Origin: Labrenzia sp. 011
Lineage (GTDB): Bacteria > Pseudomonadota > Alphaproteobacteria > Rhizobiales > Stappiaceae
Length of the DNA: 64,000 nucleotides
Direction of reading: 5' to 3'
NCBI RefSeq assembly: GCF_003075075.1
Contig: NZ_QCYM01000002.1
Coordinates: 186,001 to 250,000 of the forward strand
The stretch's first letter is position 1; the number at the start of each line of letters is the position of its first letter. Of the stretch, positions 55,415 to 63,831 are shown piece after piece. A program made the position numbers and the translations under genes. The notes beneath the pieces were generated by a model, which worked only from the letters and a program-made list of their open reading frames with translations, searched no databases and was not told the DNA's origin.

Positions 55415-56278
55415 CTAAAGACCATAGCGCATCCACAGCGCCCTGTTTTCCACTGCCGAGATAAGATCCTCGCCAAGGCCCTCGGTCAGACTTCGGCCGG
55501 AATGCACCGGACCGAGACCAAGGCCGGCCCGGCGGCCGAACAGGCCGCGCGGTGCCGAAAACAGCTTCGGTTCGGCCTTTTCGCCGTAGCGTTCCTTCAA
55601 AACGCTTCTGACATCTCCGACAGCATCGGCCAGACCAAGCTGAATGGCCGAGCGTCCTGTCCAGAACTTGCCGCTGAACAGATCCGGATCGTCAGCGAGA
55701 ACATCGCCGCGACGCGACTTGACCAGGTCGACGAAGGTCTCGTGAATTTCCTGCTGCAGGCCCTTCAGATATTCGACATCCTCGGGAACCTCCGGCTGAA
55801 ACGGATCGAGAATGACCTTCTTCTCGCCCGCGGTGTAGACGCGGCGCTCGACGCCGATCTTGCCGATCAGCTCCGTGAAACCGAACCCGGCCGAAACCAC
55901 ACCGATCGAGCCGACAATCGATGACGGGTCGACGAAAATCTCGTCCCCGGCCAGGGAAATCATATAGCCGCCGCTGGCCGCAACATCCTCCACGAAGACA
56001 AGGACATCCTTTTCCTTCTCCTTCGCCAGATCGCGAATGCGCTTGAAGATCAGCCGCGACTGCACGGGGGAGCCGCCCGGAGAATTGACGATCAGCGCAA
56101 CGGCCGGCGCCTTTTTCTCCGAAAACGCTTTCTCCAGGGGCTGGGCCACCGCCGAGAGGCAAAGGCCGGGGCGCAGGGGGCCGGCAGTGGTGATGGTGCC
56201 CTGCAGGCGGACGACGGGAATGACCGTACTGTCGTCACGCAAGGGCTTGGGAAGGAAACGGCGTATGTTTGAAAACAC
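55415..56278 (-). CDS. S49 family serine peptidase (SohB/SppA type)
   Basis: A protein of about 287 residues in the S49 signal-peptide-peptidase family. Blocks visible are VALIVNSPGGSPVQS, FVEDVAASGGYMISLAGD (catalytic serine) and SSIVGSIGVVSAGFGFTELIGKIG, with the dyad lysine downstream near YTAGEKK. The GTG start at 56278 (VFSNIRRFLPKPLRDD) is inferred from homologues; the frame is open upstream but not protein-like. There is no clear N-terminal helix. SohB-type enzymes degrade membrane or signal peptides. Confidence 0.87.
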   Translation of the reverse strand: MFSNIRRFLPKPLRDDSTVIPVVRLQGTITTAGPLRPGLCLSAVAQPLEKAFSEKKAPAVALIVNSPGGSPVQSRLIFKRIRDLAKEKEKDVLVFVEDVAASGGYMISLAGDEIFVDPSSIVGSIGVVSAGFGFTELIGKIGVERRVYTAGEKKVILDPFQPEVPEDVEYLKGLQQEIHETFVDLVKSRRGDVLADDPDLFSGKFWTGRSAIQLGLADAVGDVRSVLKERYGEKAEPKLFSAPRGLFGRRAGLGLGPVHSGRSLTEGLGEDLISAVENRALWMRYGL

Positions 56279-56637
56279 CCGGAAACAACCTCGCTGGATC
56301 TGCCTGCCGGCGGAGCACCGCAACGGCGAACGGCAGATCGATTTCGAATTTCTGGTGCATCCGGTTTGCATCGGTCTGGGCAGCCCCGGGAATGCACGTT
56401 CCTTCCGATATATGTATCGGGCGGCGACTTGCAAAGGCTTCACGGCCGGGAAAGTTCATTCCCTCCGACCTGCCCCGGATCGTGGAACAACAATGCCACG
56501 CAGCGTTCGGCATCCGGAACAACGAAATTACTTTCGAACCGCGCCGCAATTCAAGACGCGTCGCAGGAAGTCACCATCGACTGGCAGAGCTTATTCCTCA
56601 CCAGCAAAAGTAGAAATGGCCGCGCCGGGAGAATGAC
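56279..56637 (-). other. Intergenic region before the S49 peptidase gene
   Basis: 359 bp without a supported gene, between the PilZ gene's end and the start of the peptidase gene, both on the minus strand. The peptidase promoter must lie here. The only symmetric element noticed is CCGATA-TATG-TATCGG near 56408. Open frames crossing it lack family similarity. Confidence 0.35.
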
Positions 56638-57270
56638 CTAATTCGACGGATTCTTGCGCCGGACCCCGAAACCGGATGTGTCCCGCACCGGCCTTGAGGC
56701 CGGCTTGTCCGCGGCCTCCGGCGAGCGAAGACCCTTCCGGTTGAATTCCTGCCCGTTCGAGAACTGCCAGACAAGCTTTACGCCTGCAAGTTCAGGAGAA
56801 CGCCAGACGATCTCCCCCGCGACCGGCAGATCCAGGCCCGGAATCTGGAGCTGTATGTCCCTGGGGAGGTTTTCCAGTCTCCGGCTGGCCAGACGGCAGC
56901 CGGAGAGGCTTGCATCGACAATTTCACACCTGATGCCGTCCTGCGAGGCACGGCCGCTGACCAGGGCGGGTATGGAAACCTTGCGCCTGCGCTCCCGGCG
57001 TTTTTCGACAATGGTGCTGTTTGTGAATTCGAAGGACACCAGAATTTCGGACTCAAGGATCTCCCGGACCCTGCCCTTGATCATCTGATCGAACCCGGCA
57101 AGGCGCAATCCGATGGTTTTTCCGACTTCCTTGTGAGCGCTGGTGCGAACACGACATCCCCGGCTGCTGAAGCCGGAGGCCGATGTCTCCTCACACGCCA
57201 GGGTGTCGAAGTCCAGGACCAGGATATGCAGAACTGCGCGTTCTGGAATGTTGATGTCCGGTCCTGTCAA
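56638..57270 (-). CDS. PilZ domain protein (c-di-GMP receptor candidate)
   Basis: A 210-residue protein from a TTG start after GAGGG. The C-terminal half is a PilZ domain with both c-di-GMP binding motifs: RRERRRK (the RxxxR part) and DASLSGCRL (the DxSxxG part). The N-terminal half (RTSAHKEVGKTIGLRLAGFD) resembles the YcgR-like beta-barrel. With two GGDEF/EAL proteins in the window it could be an effector of c-di-GMP, but no output target is evident. Confidence 0.8.
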   Translation of the reverse strand: MTGPDINIPERAVLHILVLDFDTLACEETSASGFSSRGCRVRTSAHKEVGKTIGLRLAGFDQMIKGRVREILESEILVSFEFTNSTIVEKRRERRRKVSIPALVSGRASQDGIRCEIVDASLSGCRLASRRLENLPRDIQLQIPGLDLPVAGEIVWRSPELAGVKLVWQFSNGQEFNRKGLRSPEAADKPASRPVRDTSGFGVRRKNPSN

Positions 57271-57509
57271 ATTACCCTCTTCAAATCACTTGGTCAGGCT
57301 GATCCGCTCCACAGACAGGAACTGGGAAGCATATGCCACTAAAAATACATGTTACTTTTAACAATAACTAAATCTGCGTATATAAATCACGGACATCAGG
57401 GCCCAGCCGAGCGAAATACAGTCCGTTTGCGCATTGTAATGAACGGTTTAAGCACTCTTGTTCTAATTCATAGAATAAAACGAAAACTTGAATATCCGGG
57501 TTGTATTTA

Positions 57510-58475
57510 TCAGGATTTCTCTTTCTGATTGTCTTGCAGAGCCTGCCGGATAGAAAGGAAGTCCCGCCAGGACAGCCGCTTTTCCAGCGGGCTGCGGAGC
57601 AGATAAGCGGGATGATAGGTCGCGATCGCGGCAATTTCCCGCGTCAAACCGGGATAGGTCATCCAGTGGCCACGCATCTTGCGGATACCGTCCTGCACTC
57701 CCAAAAGGGTTTTTGCCGAAGCCGCGCCCAGAAACACCAGGACATCCGGATCGACCAGCTCGATCTGCCTTTTGATGAAGGGTTTGCAGATCTCGGTTTC
57801 CTGCGGTGTCGGGGTCCTGTTTCCGGGCGGACGCCAGGGAACCACATTGGCGATATAGACGGCCGTCCGATCGAGTCCGATCGCCGCCAGCATCCGGTCA
57901 AGAAGCTGTCCCGAGCGGCCGACAAACGGTTTGCCCTGCTGATCCTCGTCCCGGCCGGGCGCTTCGCCGACAAACATCAGCCTGGCCTGTGGATTGCCGT
58001 CGGCAAATACGAGCTTTTTCGCGGTCAGTTTCAGATTGCAGCCGTCAAACGACTCAAGACACTGCCGCAGGTCGTCCAGTGAGGCCGCCGAGGCGGCCAG
58101 CTCGCGCGCGGCTGCAATGATCGCCTTGTCCGGAAGCACGGCAGACTGGCCTGTTACAGGCACCTGTCCGACCGGCGCACCGGTCGCGGACGCTCCCGAT
58201 GGGGCAGCAGCTGCCGGCGAGGACAGAGAGGCGGGCCCGCCCCCCTGTTGCCGAGGAGCGGCGGGGACATGCCGGATGTCGCCGCCAAGGGCGGGTTGTC
58301 CGGTCTGCGGCGCCTGTGCCACCGCCCCCATGTTCTGCAGACGCTGCGCAGCCTGTTCGCTGGTCAGGCCAAACCAGTCGACCGGCTCGTCCCCCAGAAA
58401 GCAATCCACGCCGGAAGCGGTGTAAAAATCCAGCAGAGCTTCGATCTGGCGCAGGTCCTGCGGGGTTTGCTGCAT
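57510..58475 (-). CDS. Uracil-DNA glycosylase family 4-like
   Basis: A 321-residue protein with a 140-residue proline/alanine-rich N-terminal extension and a C-terminal family-4-like UDG domain. Blocks: GEAPGRDEDQQGKPFVGRSG (uracil pocket), NVVPWRPPGNRTPT and TYHPAYLLR (catalytic histidine). Of the four Fe-S cysteines in the thermophile enzymes, Cys139, Cys146 and Cys230 have plausible counterparts, but the one in the NVVxxRPP block is Trp214, so a normal [4Fe-4S] cluster is doubtful. It excises uracil from DNA by inference. ATG 58475 follows GGAG. Confidence 0.85.
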   Translation of the reverse strand: MQQTPQDLRQIEALLDFYTASGVDCFLGDEPVDWFGLTSEQAAQRLQNMGAVAQAPQTGQPALGGDIRHVPAAPRQQGGGPASLSSPAAAAPSGASATGAPVGQVPVTGQSAVLPDKAIIAAARELAASAASLDDLRQCLESFDGCNLKLTAKKLVFADGNPQARLMFVGEAPGRDEDQQGKPFVGRSGQLLDRMLAAIGLDRTAVYIANVVPWRPPGNRTPTPQETEICKPFIKRQIELVDPDVLVFLGAASAKTLLGVQDGIRKMRGHWMTYPGLTREIAAIATYHPAYLLRSPLEKRLSWRDFLSIRQALQDNQKEKS

Positions 58476-58936
58476 GAGCGCTTTCTCCGGTGGCGGAGTT
58501 CGGGGTTGATCCAATCATGATTTCGGTGCGATCCGACATCCATCAATACGACTTTGAAAAGCTCCGTCAAAGCCTTTGCCCTGCCCCCGGCATGGCGCGG
58601 CGGATCTTCGCGTGCCGGATTGGCCGTGACAACACGCCTTCACACCCTAGCCGGGTGCCAGCCGGGTACAAGCACCCTCAGAAGCATCAATGCCCGGCAG
58701 GCCGGTTTTCCCGCTTCTGTTCACATGTCATTGCGCGAACCTTGCGGCTTACTCTTACGTAAGCGTTACCCTTGCTCTTGACGGGGGTGGCCCGCTTTGG
58801 TCTATCTGAGATTCATTCATGATGGGAAATGTTGCCCGAATTCGCATTCAGCGGTGAAAAATGTCGTGTTTCGCACCGCAAAATAAGGCAAACAGGACCA
58901 TAGAAGCTTGGCCCCTTCGGGCAGAGGGAGACAAAA
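58476..58936 (+). other. Divergent promoter region between UDG and ETF-QO genes
   Basis: 461 bp without a supported gene. The part nearest ETF-QO contains a promoter candidate, TTGACG (58778-58783) and TCTATC (58801-58806) with a 17-bp spacer, and a short symmetric element just upstream (see separate entry). The leader to the start at 58937 is about 125 nt. Nothing else was recognised. Confidence 0.45.
58755..58768. promoter_or_regulatory. LiuR-like operator upstream of etfQO
   Basis: TTACGTAAGCGTTA differs at two positions from TTACGTAAACGTAA, the core of the site bound by the MerR-type regulator LiuR as I recall it. LiuR controls branched-chain amino-acid and acyl-CoA breakdown, which feeds electrons to ETF-QO. 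The element ends ten bases before the -35 hexamer at 58778. No liuR gene is in the window, so this is tentative. Confidence 0.35.
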
Positions 58937-60613
58937 ATGAGCGAACAGGAAGCGCTTGGCGAACGCGAAAGCATGGACGTGGACGTCGTGATCGTGGGCG
59001 CTGGCCCGGCGGGCCTTGCCGCCGCCATCAGGCTGAAGCAGATAGCAGACGAAAAAGACGAAGAGCTCAGTATCGTGGTTCTGGAAAAGGGCTCCGAAGT
59101 CGGTGCGCATATCCTGTCCGGTGCCGTCATCGATCCGATTGCCCTCGACCAGCTGCTTCCGGAATGGCGCGAGGAAGAGACGCCGATCAAGACGCCGGTT
59201 ACGGAGGATCATTTCCTGATCCTGGGCCCGGCCGGGTCGCTGCGCCTTCCCAACATGTTCATGCCGAAACTGATGAACAATCACGGCAATTACATCGTCT
59301 CGCTCGGCAATGTCTGTCGCTGGCTTGCCGAGAAAGCCGAAGCCCTTGGCGTTGAAATCTATCCCGGTTTCGCCGCCGCCGAACTGCTTTATGACGACGA
59401 GGGCCGTGTGACCGGCGTTGCCACAGGCGACATGGGGATCGGCCGGGACGGCAAGCCGACCGCCAGCTTCACAAGAGGCATGGAACTGCGCGGGAAATAC
59501 ACCCTGATCGGCGAAGGCGCCCGCGGCTCTCTGGCAAAGGAGCTCATCGAGAAATTCGAGCTCGACAAGGACAGCGACGTGCCGAAATTCGGCATCGGGA
59601 TCAAGGAACTCTGGCAGGTCGATCCGGAAAAACACAAGCCCGGCCTCGTGCAGCATTCCTTCGGCTGGCCGCTTGACGGCAAGACAGGCGGCGGCTCCTT
59701 TCTCTATCACCTGGAAGACAATCAGGTGGCTGTCGGATTCGTCGTCCATCTCAATTACGAAAATCCCTGGCTCTCCCCTTTCGACGAGTTCCAGCGCTTC
59801 AAGACCCATCCGGCGATCCGCGACACTCTGGAGGGCGGCAAGCGCATTTCCTATGGCGCGCGCGCGATCACCGAAGGCGGCTATCAGTCCGTGCCGAAGC
59901 TGTCGTTTCCCGGCGGTCTTCTCATGGGGTGCTCGGCCGGCTTCGTGAATGTGCCGCGCATCAAGGGGTCCCACAACGCAATGCTGTCCGGCATGCTCGC
60001 GGCCGAAGAGGTGATGGCGGCCATCGGACGCGGGGAAGCTCATACGGAGCTGAGCAATTTCGACAAGGCGTGGCGCGAAAGCCCGATCGGCGCGGATCTG
60101 AAGACGGTTCGCAATACCAAACCGCTCTGGTCCAGATTCGGAACCGTGCTCGGCATTGGGCTCGGCGGTCTCGACATGTGGACCAACGAACTGTTCGGCT
60201 TTTCCTTCTTCGGAACGCTGAAGCACGGGAAAAGGGATTGCGACACCCTGAAGCCCGCCAGGGACTGCAAGAAGATCGACTATCCGAAACCGGACGGCGT
60301 GGTGTCCTTCGACAAGCTGTCTTCCGTCTTCCTGTCCAATACCAATCACGAGGAAAACCAGCCGATCCATCTGAAGGTCAAGGATCCTGAGCTGCAGAAG
60401 ACATCCGAGCACGATGTCTATGCCGGGCCCTCCAACCGCTATTGCCCCGCCGGCGTCTACGAATGGGTGGAAGAAGGCTCTGACGCCCCCAGGTTCCAGA
60501 TCAACGCCCAGAACTGCGTCCACTGCAAGACGTGCGATATCAAGGATCCGAACGGCAACATCACATGGACCGTCCCCGAAGGCTCCGGCGGACCAAACTA
60601 CCCGAACATGTAG
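58937..60613 (+). CDS. Electron transfer flavoprotein-ubiquinone oxidoreductase
   Basis: A 558-residue ETF-QO, the inner-membrane flavo-iron-sulphur enzyme passing electrons from ETF to ubiquinone in fatty-acid and amino-acid oxidation. It has the FAD fold VVIVGAGPAGLAAAIRLKQ, the family block YSVPKLSFPGGLLMGCSAGF-like QSVPKLSFPGG, and the C-terminal [4Fe-4S] ligands RYCPAGVYEW and QNCVHCKTCDIKDP. The start follows GGGAGACAAAA. Length is normal. Confidence 0.95.
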   Translation: MSEQEALGERESMDVDVVIVGAGPAGLAAAIRLKQIADEKDEELSIVVLEKGSEVGAHILSGAVIDPIALDQLLPEWREEETPIKTPVTEDHFLILGPAGSLRLPNMFMPKLMNNHGNYIVSLGNVCRWLAEKAEALGVEIYPGFAAAELLYDDEGRVTGVATGDMGIGRDGKPTASFTRGMELRGKYTLIGEGARGSLAKELIEKFELDKDSDVPKFGIGIKELWQVDPEKHKPGLVQHSFGWPLDGKTGGGSFLYHLEDNQVAVGFVVHLNYENPWLSPFDEFQRFKTHPAIRDTLEGGKRISYGARAITEGGYQSVPKLSFPGGLLMGCSAGFVNVPRIKGSHNAMLSGMLAAEEVMAAIGRGEAHTELSNFDKAWRESPIGADLKTVRNTKPLWSRFGTVLGIGLGGLDMWTNELFGFSFFGTLKHGKRDCDTLKPARDCKKIDYPKPDGVVSFDKLSSVFLSNTNHEENQPIHLKVKDPELQKTSEHDVYAGPSNRYCPAGVYEWVEEGSDAPRFQINAQNCVHCKTCDIKDPNGNITWTVPEGSGGPNYPNM

Positions 60614-60679
60614 GCGTTTTCCAACGGGAACCCCGCGGAATTTCGCGCCGGTTCAATTATTGCAGGCTGAAAAACAAGC

Positions 60680-60708
60680 GGCACCGGGAAGGAAACCTTC
60701 CCGGTGCC
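60680..60708 (+). terminator. 13-bp perfect hairpin after ETF-QO
   Basis: GGCACCGGGAAGG (60680-60692), loop AAA, exact complement (60696-60708), 67 bp after the ETF-QO stop. There is no T-tract, so it may stabilise the 3' end rather than terminate. The same stem sequence recurs at 61705-61730, there followed by eight T residues. Confidence 0.5.
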
Positions 60709-60917
60709 GAAGTCTTGTGGCCGATGGGTCGTTTCAGGCTGGCTTTAATGGGGGACCAGCCTGTTGCGGTTATCATCCGCGCATGACCAGGAAAGTGGAT
60801 GCGCCGCGCATCCGCCTTCCAGTGCGCGAAGTCCGCGCCACAAGGAGTTTGCCTGAATTGAACGCCAGGCAATTATATGGGGTCAGGATCTATTCAGAGC
60901 CGACGTGCACTTTTGTC

Positions 60918-60941
60918 CCAGAATTGATTCTGGATTTTTTT
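60918..60941 (+). terminator. Candidate intrinsic terminator (orphan)
   Basis: CCAGAA, loop TTGA, TTCTGG, then A and seven T residues. No annotated gene precedes it closely; it may end a small transcript from the 60710-60917 stretch or read-through from ETF-QO. The stem is short. Confidence 0.4.
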
Positions 60942-61706
60942 GGGGTTCGTATTTTTTAAATCACATTAACCAAACCCTCGATGGAGGTGGAATAGCGTGA
61001 CGTTACGGTAAGGTCAACCCTAATAATAAACGTGATAAAATTAAACTATGGCTCCAGAACCGCCCTCTATGCCGACGATCAAATTTCCGATGTACCCGGA
61101 TAGCTGGCAAAGAGCAGTGCCTGAGAAAATGATACAAGCTCAGTAAAACGAAGGCTCGGCCCCATGCCTGCCATATGGCGCGGCCGCATTTTTCTGATGT
61201 TTTTCTGCGTTTTAGGGCTTTCAGCCGCCATTATGCCTGTTATAGATTTTTTCTATGCCGCAATAAATTAAGAAAATAAACCTTCCAATTCTTTGAAACC
61301 AAAGCATTTCTCGGAGGACCGCACGCGCAACCAATTCGACGATTATCGCCCCTACACAGGTCCGTTTGCCGGCTACTTCAATAAGCCGCTGTTCCATATA
61401 GACTAATCCATTATCCACACGCGCCAGCTAGGCCAAAAGGCTATGATTGCCTATTCATGTTTGTTAATTTAGATTTACCTTCAACGGGGCGACACGCTGG
61501 AATACCAAGAAATTCCTGGATGTTTCGAACGGAAGTCCTGAGACAATATAAGACCTGACTGTAAACATGCGGTCAGATGCCTTGTGGGCGGAAAGTATAC
61601 AGGTCCATGTTCGAACCGCGGCGGGTTCGGGGATGGCTTTGAAAAGCTTTCGAAAACATACAGATTGGTTACAGCCGGTCTGGGCCCCATCGACCACAAG
61701 GCTCGG

Positions 61707-61738
61707 CACCGGGAAGGCCACTTCCCGGTGTTTTTTTT
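61707..61738 (+). terminator. Strong orphan intrinsic terminator, plus strand
   Basis: CACCGGGAAG (61707-61716), loop GCCA, CTTCCCGGTG (61721-61730), followed by eight T. It is an ideal terminator for a plus-strand transcript, yet there is no plus-strand gene for more than 1 kb upstream. A small RNA ending here is the simplest explanation. Confidence 0.75.
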
Positions 61739-61786
61739 GACTTCCGCTGGCTCCTGCCAGGGAGCAAGCCGGACAGTGCCATAAAA

Positions 61787-61820
61787 AACCTCCCGCTCTC
61801 TTCCGAGTGCGGGAGGTTTT
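61787..61820 (-). terminator. Terminator of the DEAD-box helicase gene (possibly bidirectional)
   Basis: AACCTCCCGC (61787-61796) pairs with GCGGGAGGTT (61809-61818) around a 12-base loop. On the minus strand it is followed by six T, about 110 bp after the helicase stop codon. On the plus strand four T follow, so it may back up the terminator at 61707-61738. Confidence 0.7.
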
Positions 61821-61928
61821 GCATTTCGGGCCCGATCAGAAGTCCGGCTTCACATGAGTCCATATGAAAACCGGCAGATCACCTCTCGGGCGGAAGAGCG
61901 GTCCGCGTTCAACGGACCGCGAGTTGCA

Positions 61929-63230
61929 TCAGGCAGCGCTCTTGCGGCCATTCGTGCGCCGGCGATTCGGACGGCGAGCCTGCGAGCGATTGTCGTTGTC
62001 GCTGGGAGAGCTGCGCTTGGCGAAGGGCTTTTTCCCGCCCGGCTTGCCGCCGCCACGGTTTCCACCGCCACCGCGCTTCAGCTTGACAGCCGCCGACAAC
62101 GGGGGAACTTCGCCGCTGGCGACCTCGATGTCGATGCCGATCAGCCTTTCGATCTGACGGAACAGGCCGATTTCTTCCGGTGCACACAGGGCGACCGCCT
62201 CGCCTTCGGCTCCCGCACGCGCGGTACGGCCGATCCTGTGGACATAGGCTTCGGCGACTTCCGGCAGTTCGAAATTGTAAACGTGGCTGACGCCGGGAAT
62301 ATCGATGCCGCGTGCGGCAACGTCCGTTGCCACCAGCACGTTGATCTTGCCCTCACGCAATTCACGGATCGCCCGCTCGCGCTGATTCTGGCTCTTGTTG
62401 CCATGAATCGAGCCGGCAGCAATACCGCTTTGCGTCAGTTTGCGCATCAGCCGTTCCGCACCGTGCTTGGTGCGGCAGAAGACCAGCGACATACCGTCGG
62501 GTTTCGACTGCAGCTGCTGAACCAGGAAATCACCCTTGGAATTCTGGTCCATGAAGTGAACGGACTGGGTAACCTTGTCCGCGGTCTTGCCGACCGGAGA
62601 AACTTCCACCCGCTCGGGATTGCGCAGGTAGGACTGGGCCAGTTCATTGATCTGTTTCGGCATGGTCGCGGAGAAGAGCATCGTCTGCCGGTCTTTCGCG
62701 ACCAGCCCGGCGATGCGGCGCAGCGCATGGACAAAGCCGAGGTCCAGCATCTGGTCGGCCTCGTCGAGGACGAGATAGGAGGCGGACGCAAGATCCACCG
62801 CCTGACGGTCGACCAGGTCCAGAAGGCGCCCCGGTGTCGCGACCAGGATGTCCGTGCCCTTTGACAGGCGCTTGATCTGGCCGTTGATCGACACGCCGCC
62901 AACGACGGCGGTGACGCGCAACGGGGTGTTCCTCAGGAAGGAAATCAGGTTCTTGGCGATCTGGTTCACCAGTTCGCGGGTCGGCGCCAGAATAAGCGCG
63001 CGGGTGCCTTTCGGCCGGGCTCTGAGATTGTCCGCCAGAAGGCAGTCGATCAGGGGCAGTCCGAAGGCAGCCGTCTTACCTGTGCCTGTCTGGGCCAGAC
63101 CCATGAGGTCTCGGCCGTCCAGGATCAGAGGGATCGCTTTTTGCTGGATCGGTGTCGGTTCGTCGTAGCCGTTATCAGCAACAGCGCTCAGCAGGCCGTC
63201 GGACAGTCCCAGGCTTTGAAAGTCGGTCAA
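61929..63230 (-). CDS. DEAD-box ATP-dependent RNA helicase
   Basis: A 433-residue helicase with the Q motif (TPIQQKAIPLILDGRD), Walker A AQTGTGKTAA, PTRELVNQ, TPGRLLD, the DEAD box VLDEADQMLDLGF, SAT motif LFSATMPK, and C-terminal motifs LVFCRTK, ATDVAARGIDIPGV and HRIGRTARAG. The C-terminal 60 residues form a basic Gly/Arg/Lys-rich tail for RNA binding (RhlE-like). The start is the TTG at 63230, preceded by AAGGA seven bases upstream; there is no ATG nearby in frame. It likely acts in ribosome assembly or RNA decay. Confidence 0.93.
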   Translation of the reverse strand: MTDFQSLGLSDGLLSAVADNGYDEPTPIQQKAIPLILDGRDLMGLAQTGTGKTAAFGLPLIDCLLADNLRARPKGTRALILAPTRELVNQIAKNLISFLRNTPLRVTAVVGGVSINGQIKRLSKGTDILVATPGRLLDLVDRQAVDLASASYLVLDEADQMLDLGFVHALRRIAGLVAKDRQTMLFSATMPKQINELAQSYLRNPERVEVSPVGKTADKVTQSVHFMDQNSKGDFLVQQLQSKPDGMSLVFCRTKHGAERLMRKLTQSGIAAGSIHGNKSQNQRERAIRELREGKINVLVATDVAARGIDIPGVSHVYNFELPEVAEAYVHRIGRTARAGAEGEAVALCAPEEIGLFRQIERLIGIDIEVASGEVPPLSAAVKLKRGGGGNRGGGKPGGKKPFAKRSSPSDNDNRSQARRPNRRRTNGRKSAA

Positions 63231-63566
63231 TATAAATTCCTTGGTTCGGGCGTGACAAACACACCCGGATAACCGCAGGAACGCATCCTTGCGGTTCGTT
63301 TTTGGAGTGCGGCAGCCGAATCGTTTCGGAAAACGGGCTCTTCGCCGCCAGACCCTCGCGTGACATGGGAACTGGTTGGACCCCTCATTGGGCCCTTGTC
63401 TGCAACCGATAAGCGGCTGCCCTGGAAACACTATGGTTTTAATACAACAGGGCGCGCTGTCTGCTCACGCGGCAGCGGCTACATGGTGCTATATCGGCTT
63501 AGATGCCTGAAATGTCAAGCGGAGATGATCAATTGCCCGAAACGCCAGGGCGTCCCCTTGCCCCGC
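63231..63566 (-). other. Leader region of the DEAD-box helicase gene
   Basis: 336 bp without a supported gene between the sugar-dehydrogenase remnant and the helicase start. It should hold the helicase promoter and possibly a long 5' leader, as is common for cold-inducible helicases, but no specific cold-box or hairpin was identified with confidence. Confidence 0.35.
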
Positions 63567-63788
63567 TCACGGCCCCAGACGGATCCGTTGGCCGTTGTCG
63601 CTGCCGGTCAGAACGTTGATGAAACCGTCGCGTCCCCGACGCACGTCACGAATGCGCTCGCCGGGATCCATCAGACGTTTTTCCCGCGCCACGACCGCGT
63701 TCCCGTCAAGCGGGAGCCTCGCCGGATGTCCACCATGCAAGGCTCCGACAAGACCCGCCGTCAGGGCAAGAAGGGCAATTTTCGTCAC
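63567..63788 (-). pseudogene. 3'-terminal remnant of a PQQ-type aldose sugar dehydrogenase gene
   Basis: A 73-codon frame starting GTG whose product looks like the C-terminal end of YliI-type sugar dehydrogenases: VGALHGGHPARLPLDG, then VVAREKRLMDPGERIRDVRR and FINVLTGSDNGQRIRLGP. The expected 300 or so preceding residues are absent; only 43 bp separate it from the stop codon of maeB upstream. It is best read as a deletion scar of a former gene. It differs from the intact sorbosone dehydrogenase-like gene at 4510-5763. Confidence 0.6.
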
Positions 63789-63831
63789 CCGCTTTTCGGG
63801 CTTCAGCTCGGCAGCACGTCTTTCCTGCCGC

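Larger units (their letters stand above)
60614..61928 (+). other. 1.3-kb gene-poor region with orphan terminators
   Basis: No convincing gene. The stretch from about 60850 to 61500 is clearly more AT-rich than the surroundings. Three hairpin/terminator structures point to transcription of non-coding RNA or to gene decay. Open frames of up to about 90 codons occur on both strands but lack Shine-Dalgarno signals or family similarity; one short frame at 61048-61146 (MAPEPPSMP, ending MIQAQ) is noted without a call. A perfect DnaA box (TTATCCACA) lies at 61411-61419. Confidence 0.4.

Noticed and set aside
58817-60523. 568-codon minus-strand frame opposite ETF-QO
   Set aside because: Shadow caused by high third-position G+C in the ETF-QO gene; composition is not protein-like.
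60783-60959. 58-codon plus-strand frame beginning MTRKVDAPRIRLPV
   Set aside because: Runs through the terminator hairpin and its T-tract, has no Shine-Dalgarno and no recognisable family.
61411-61419. Perfect DnaA box as an origin signal
   Set aside because: Isolated, with no cluster or AT-rich unwinding element tied to it; about one chance copy is not surprising in this length.
61590-61640. tRNA-like T-arm (GTTCGAA on either strand)
   Set aside because: No matching acceptor stem, anticodon arm or CCA-adjacent structure could be assembled.
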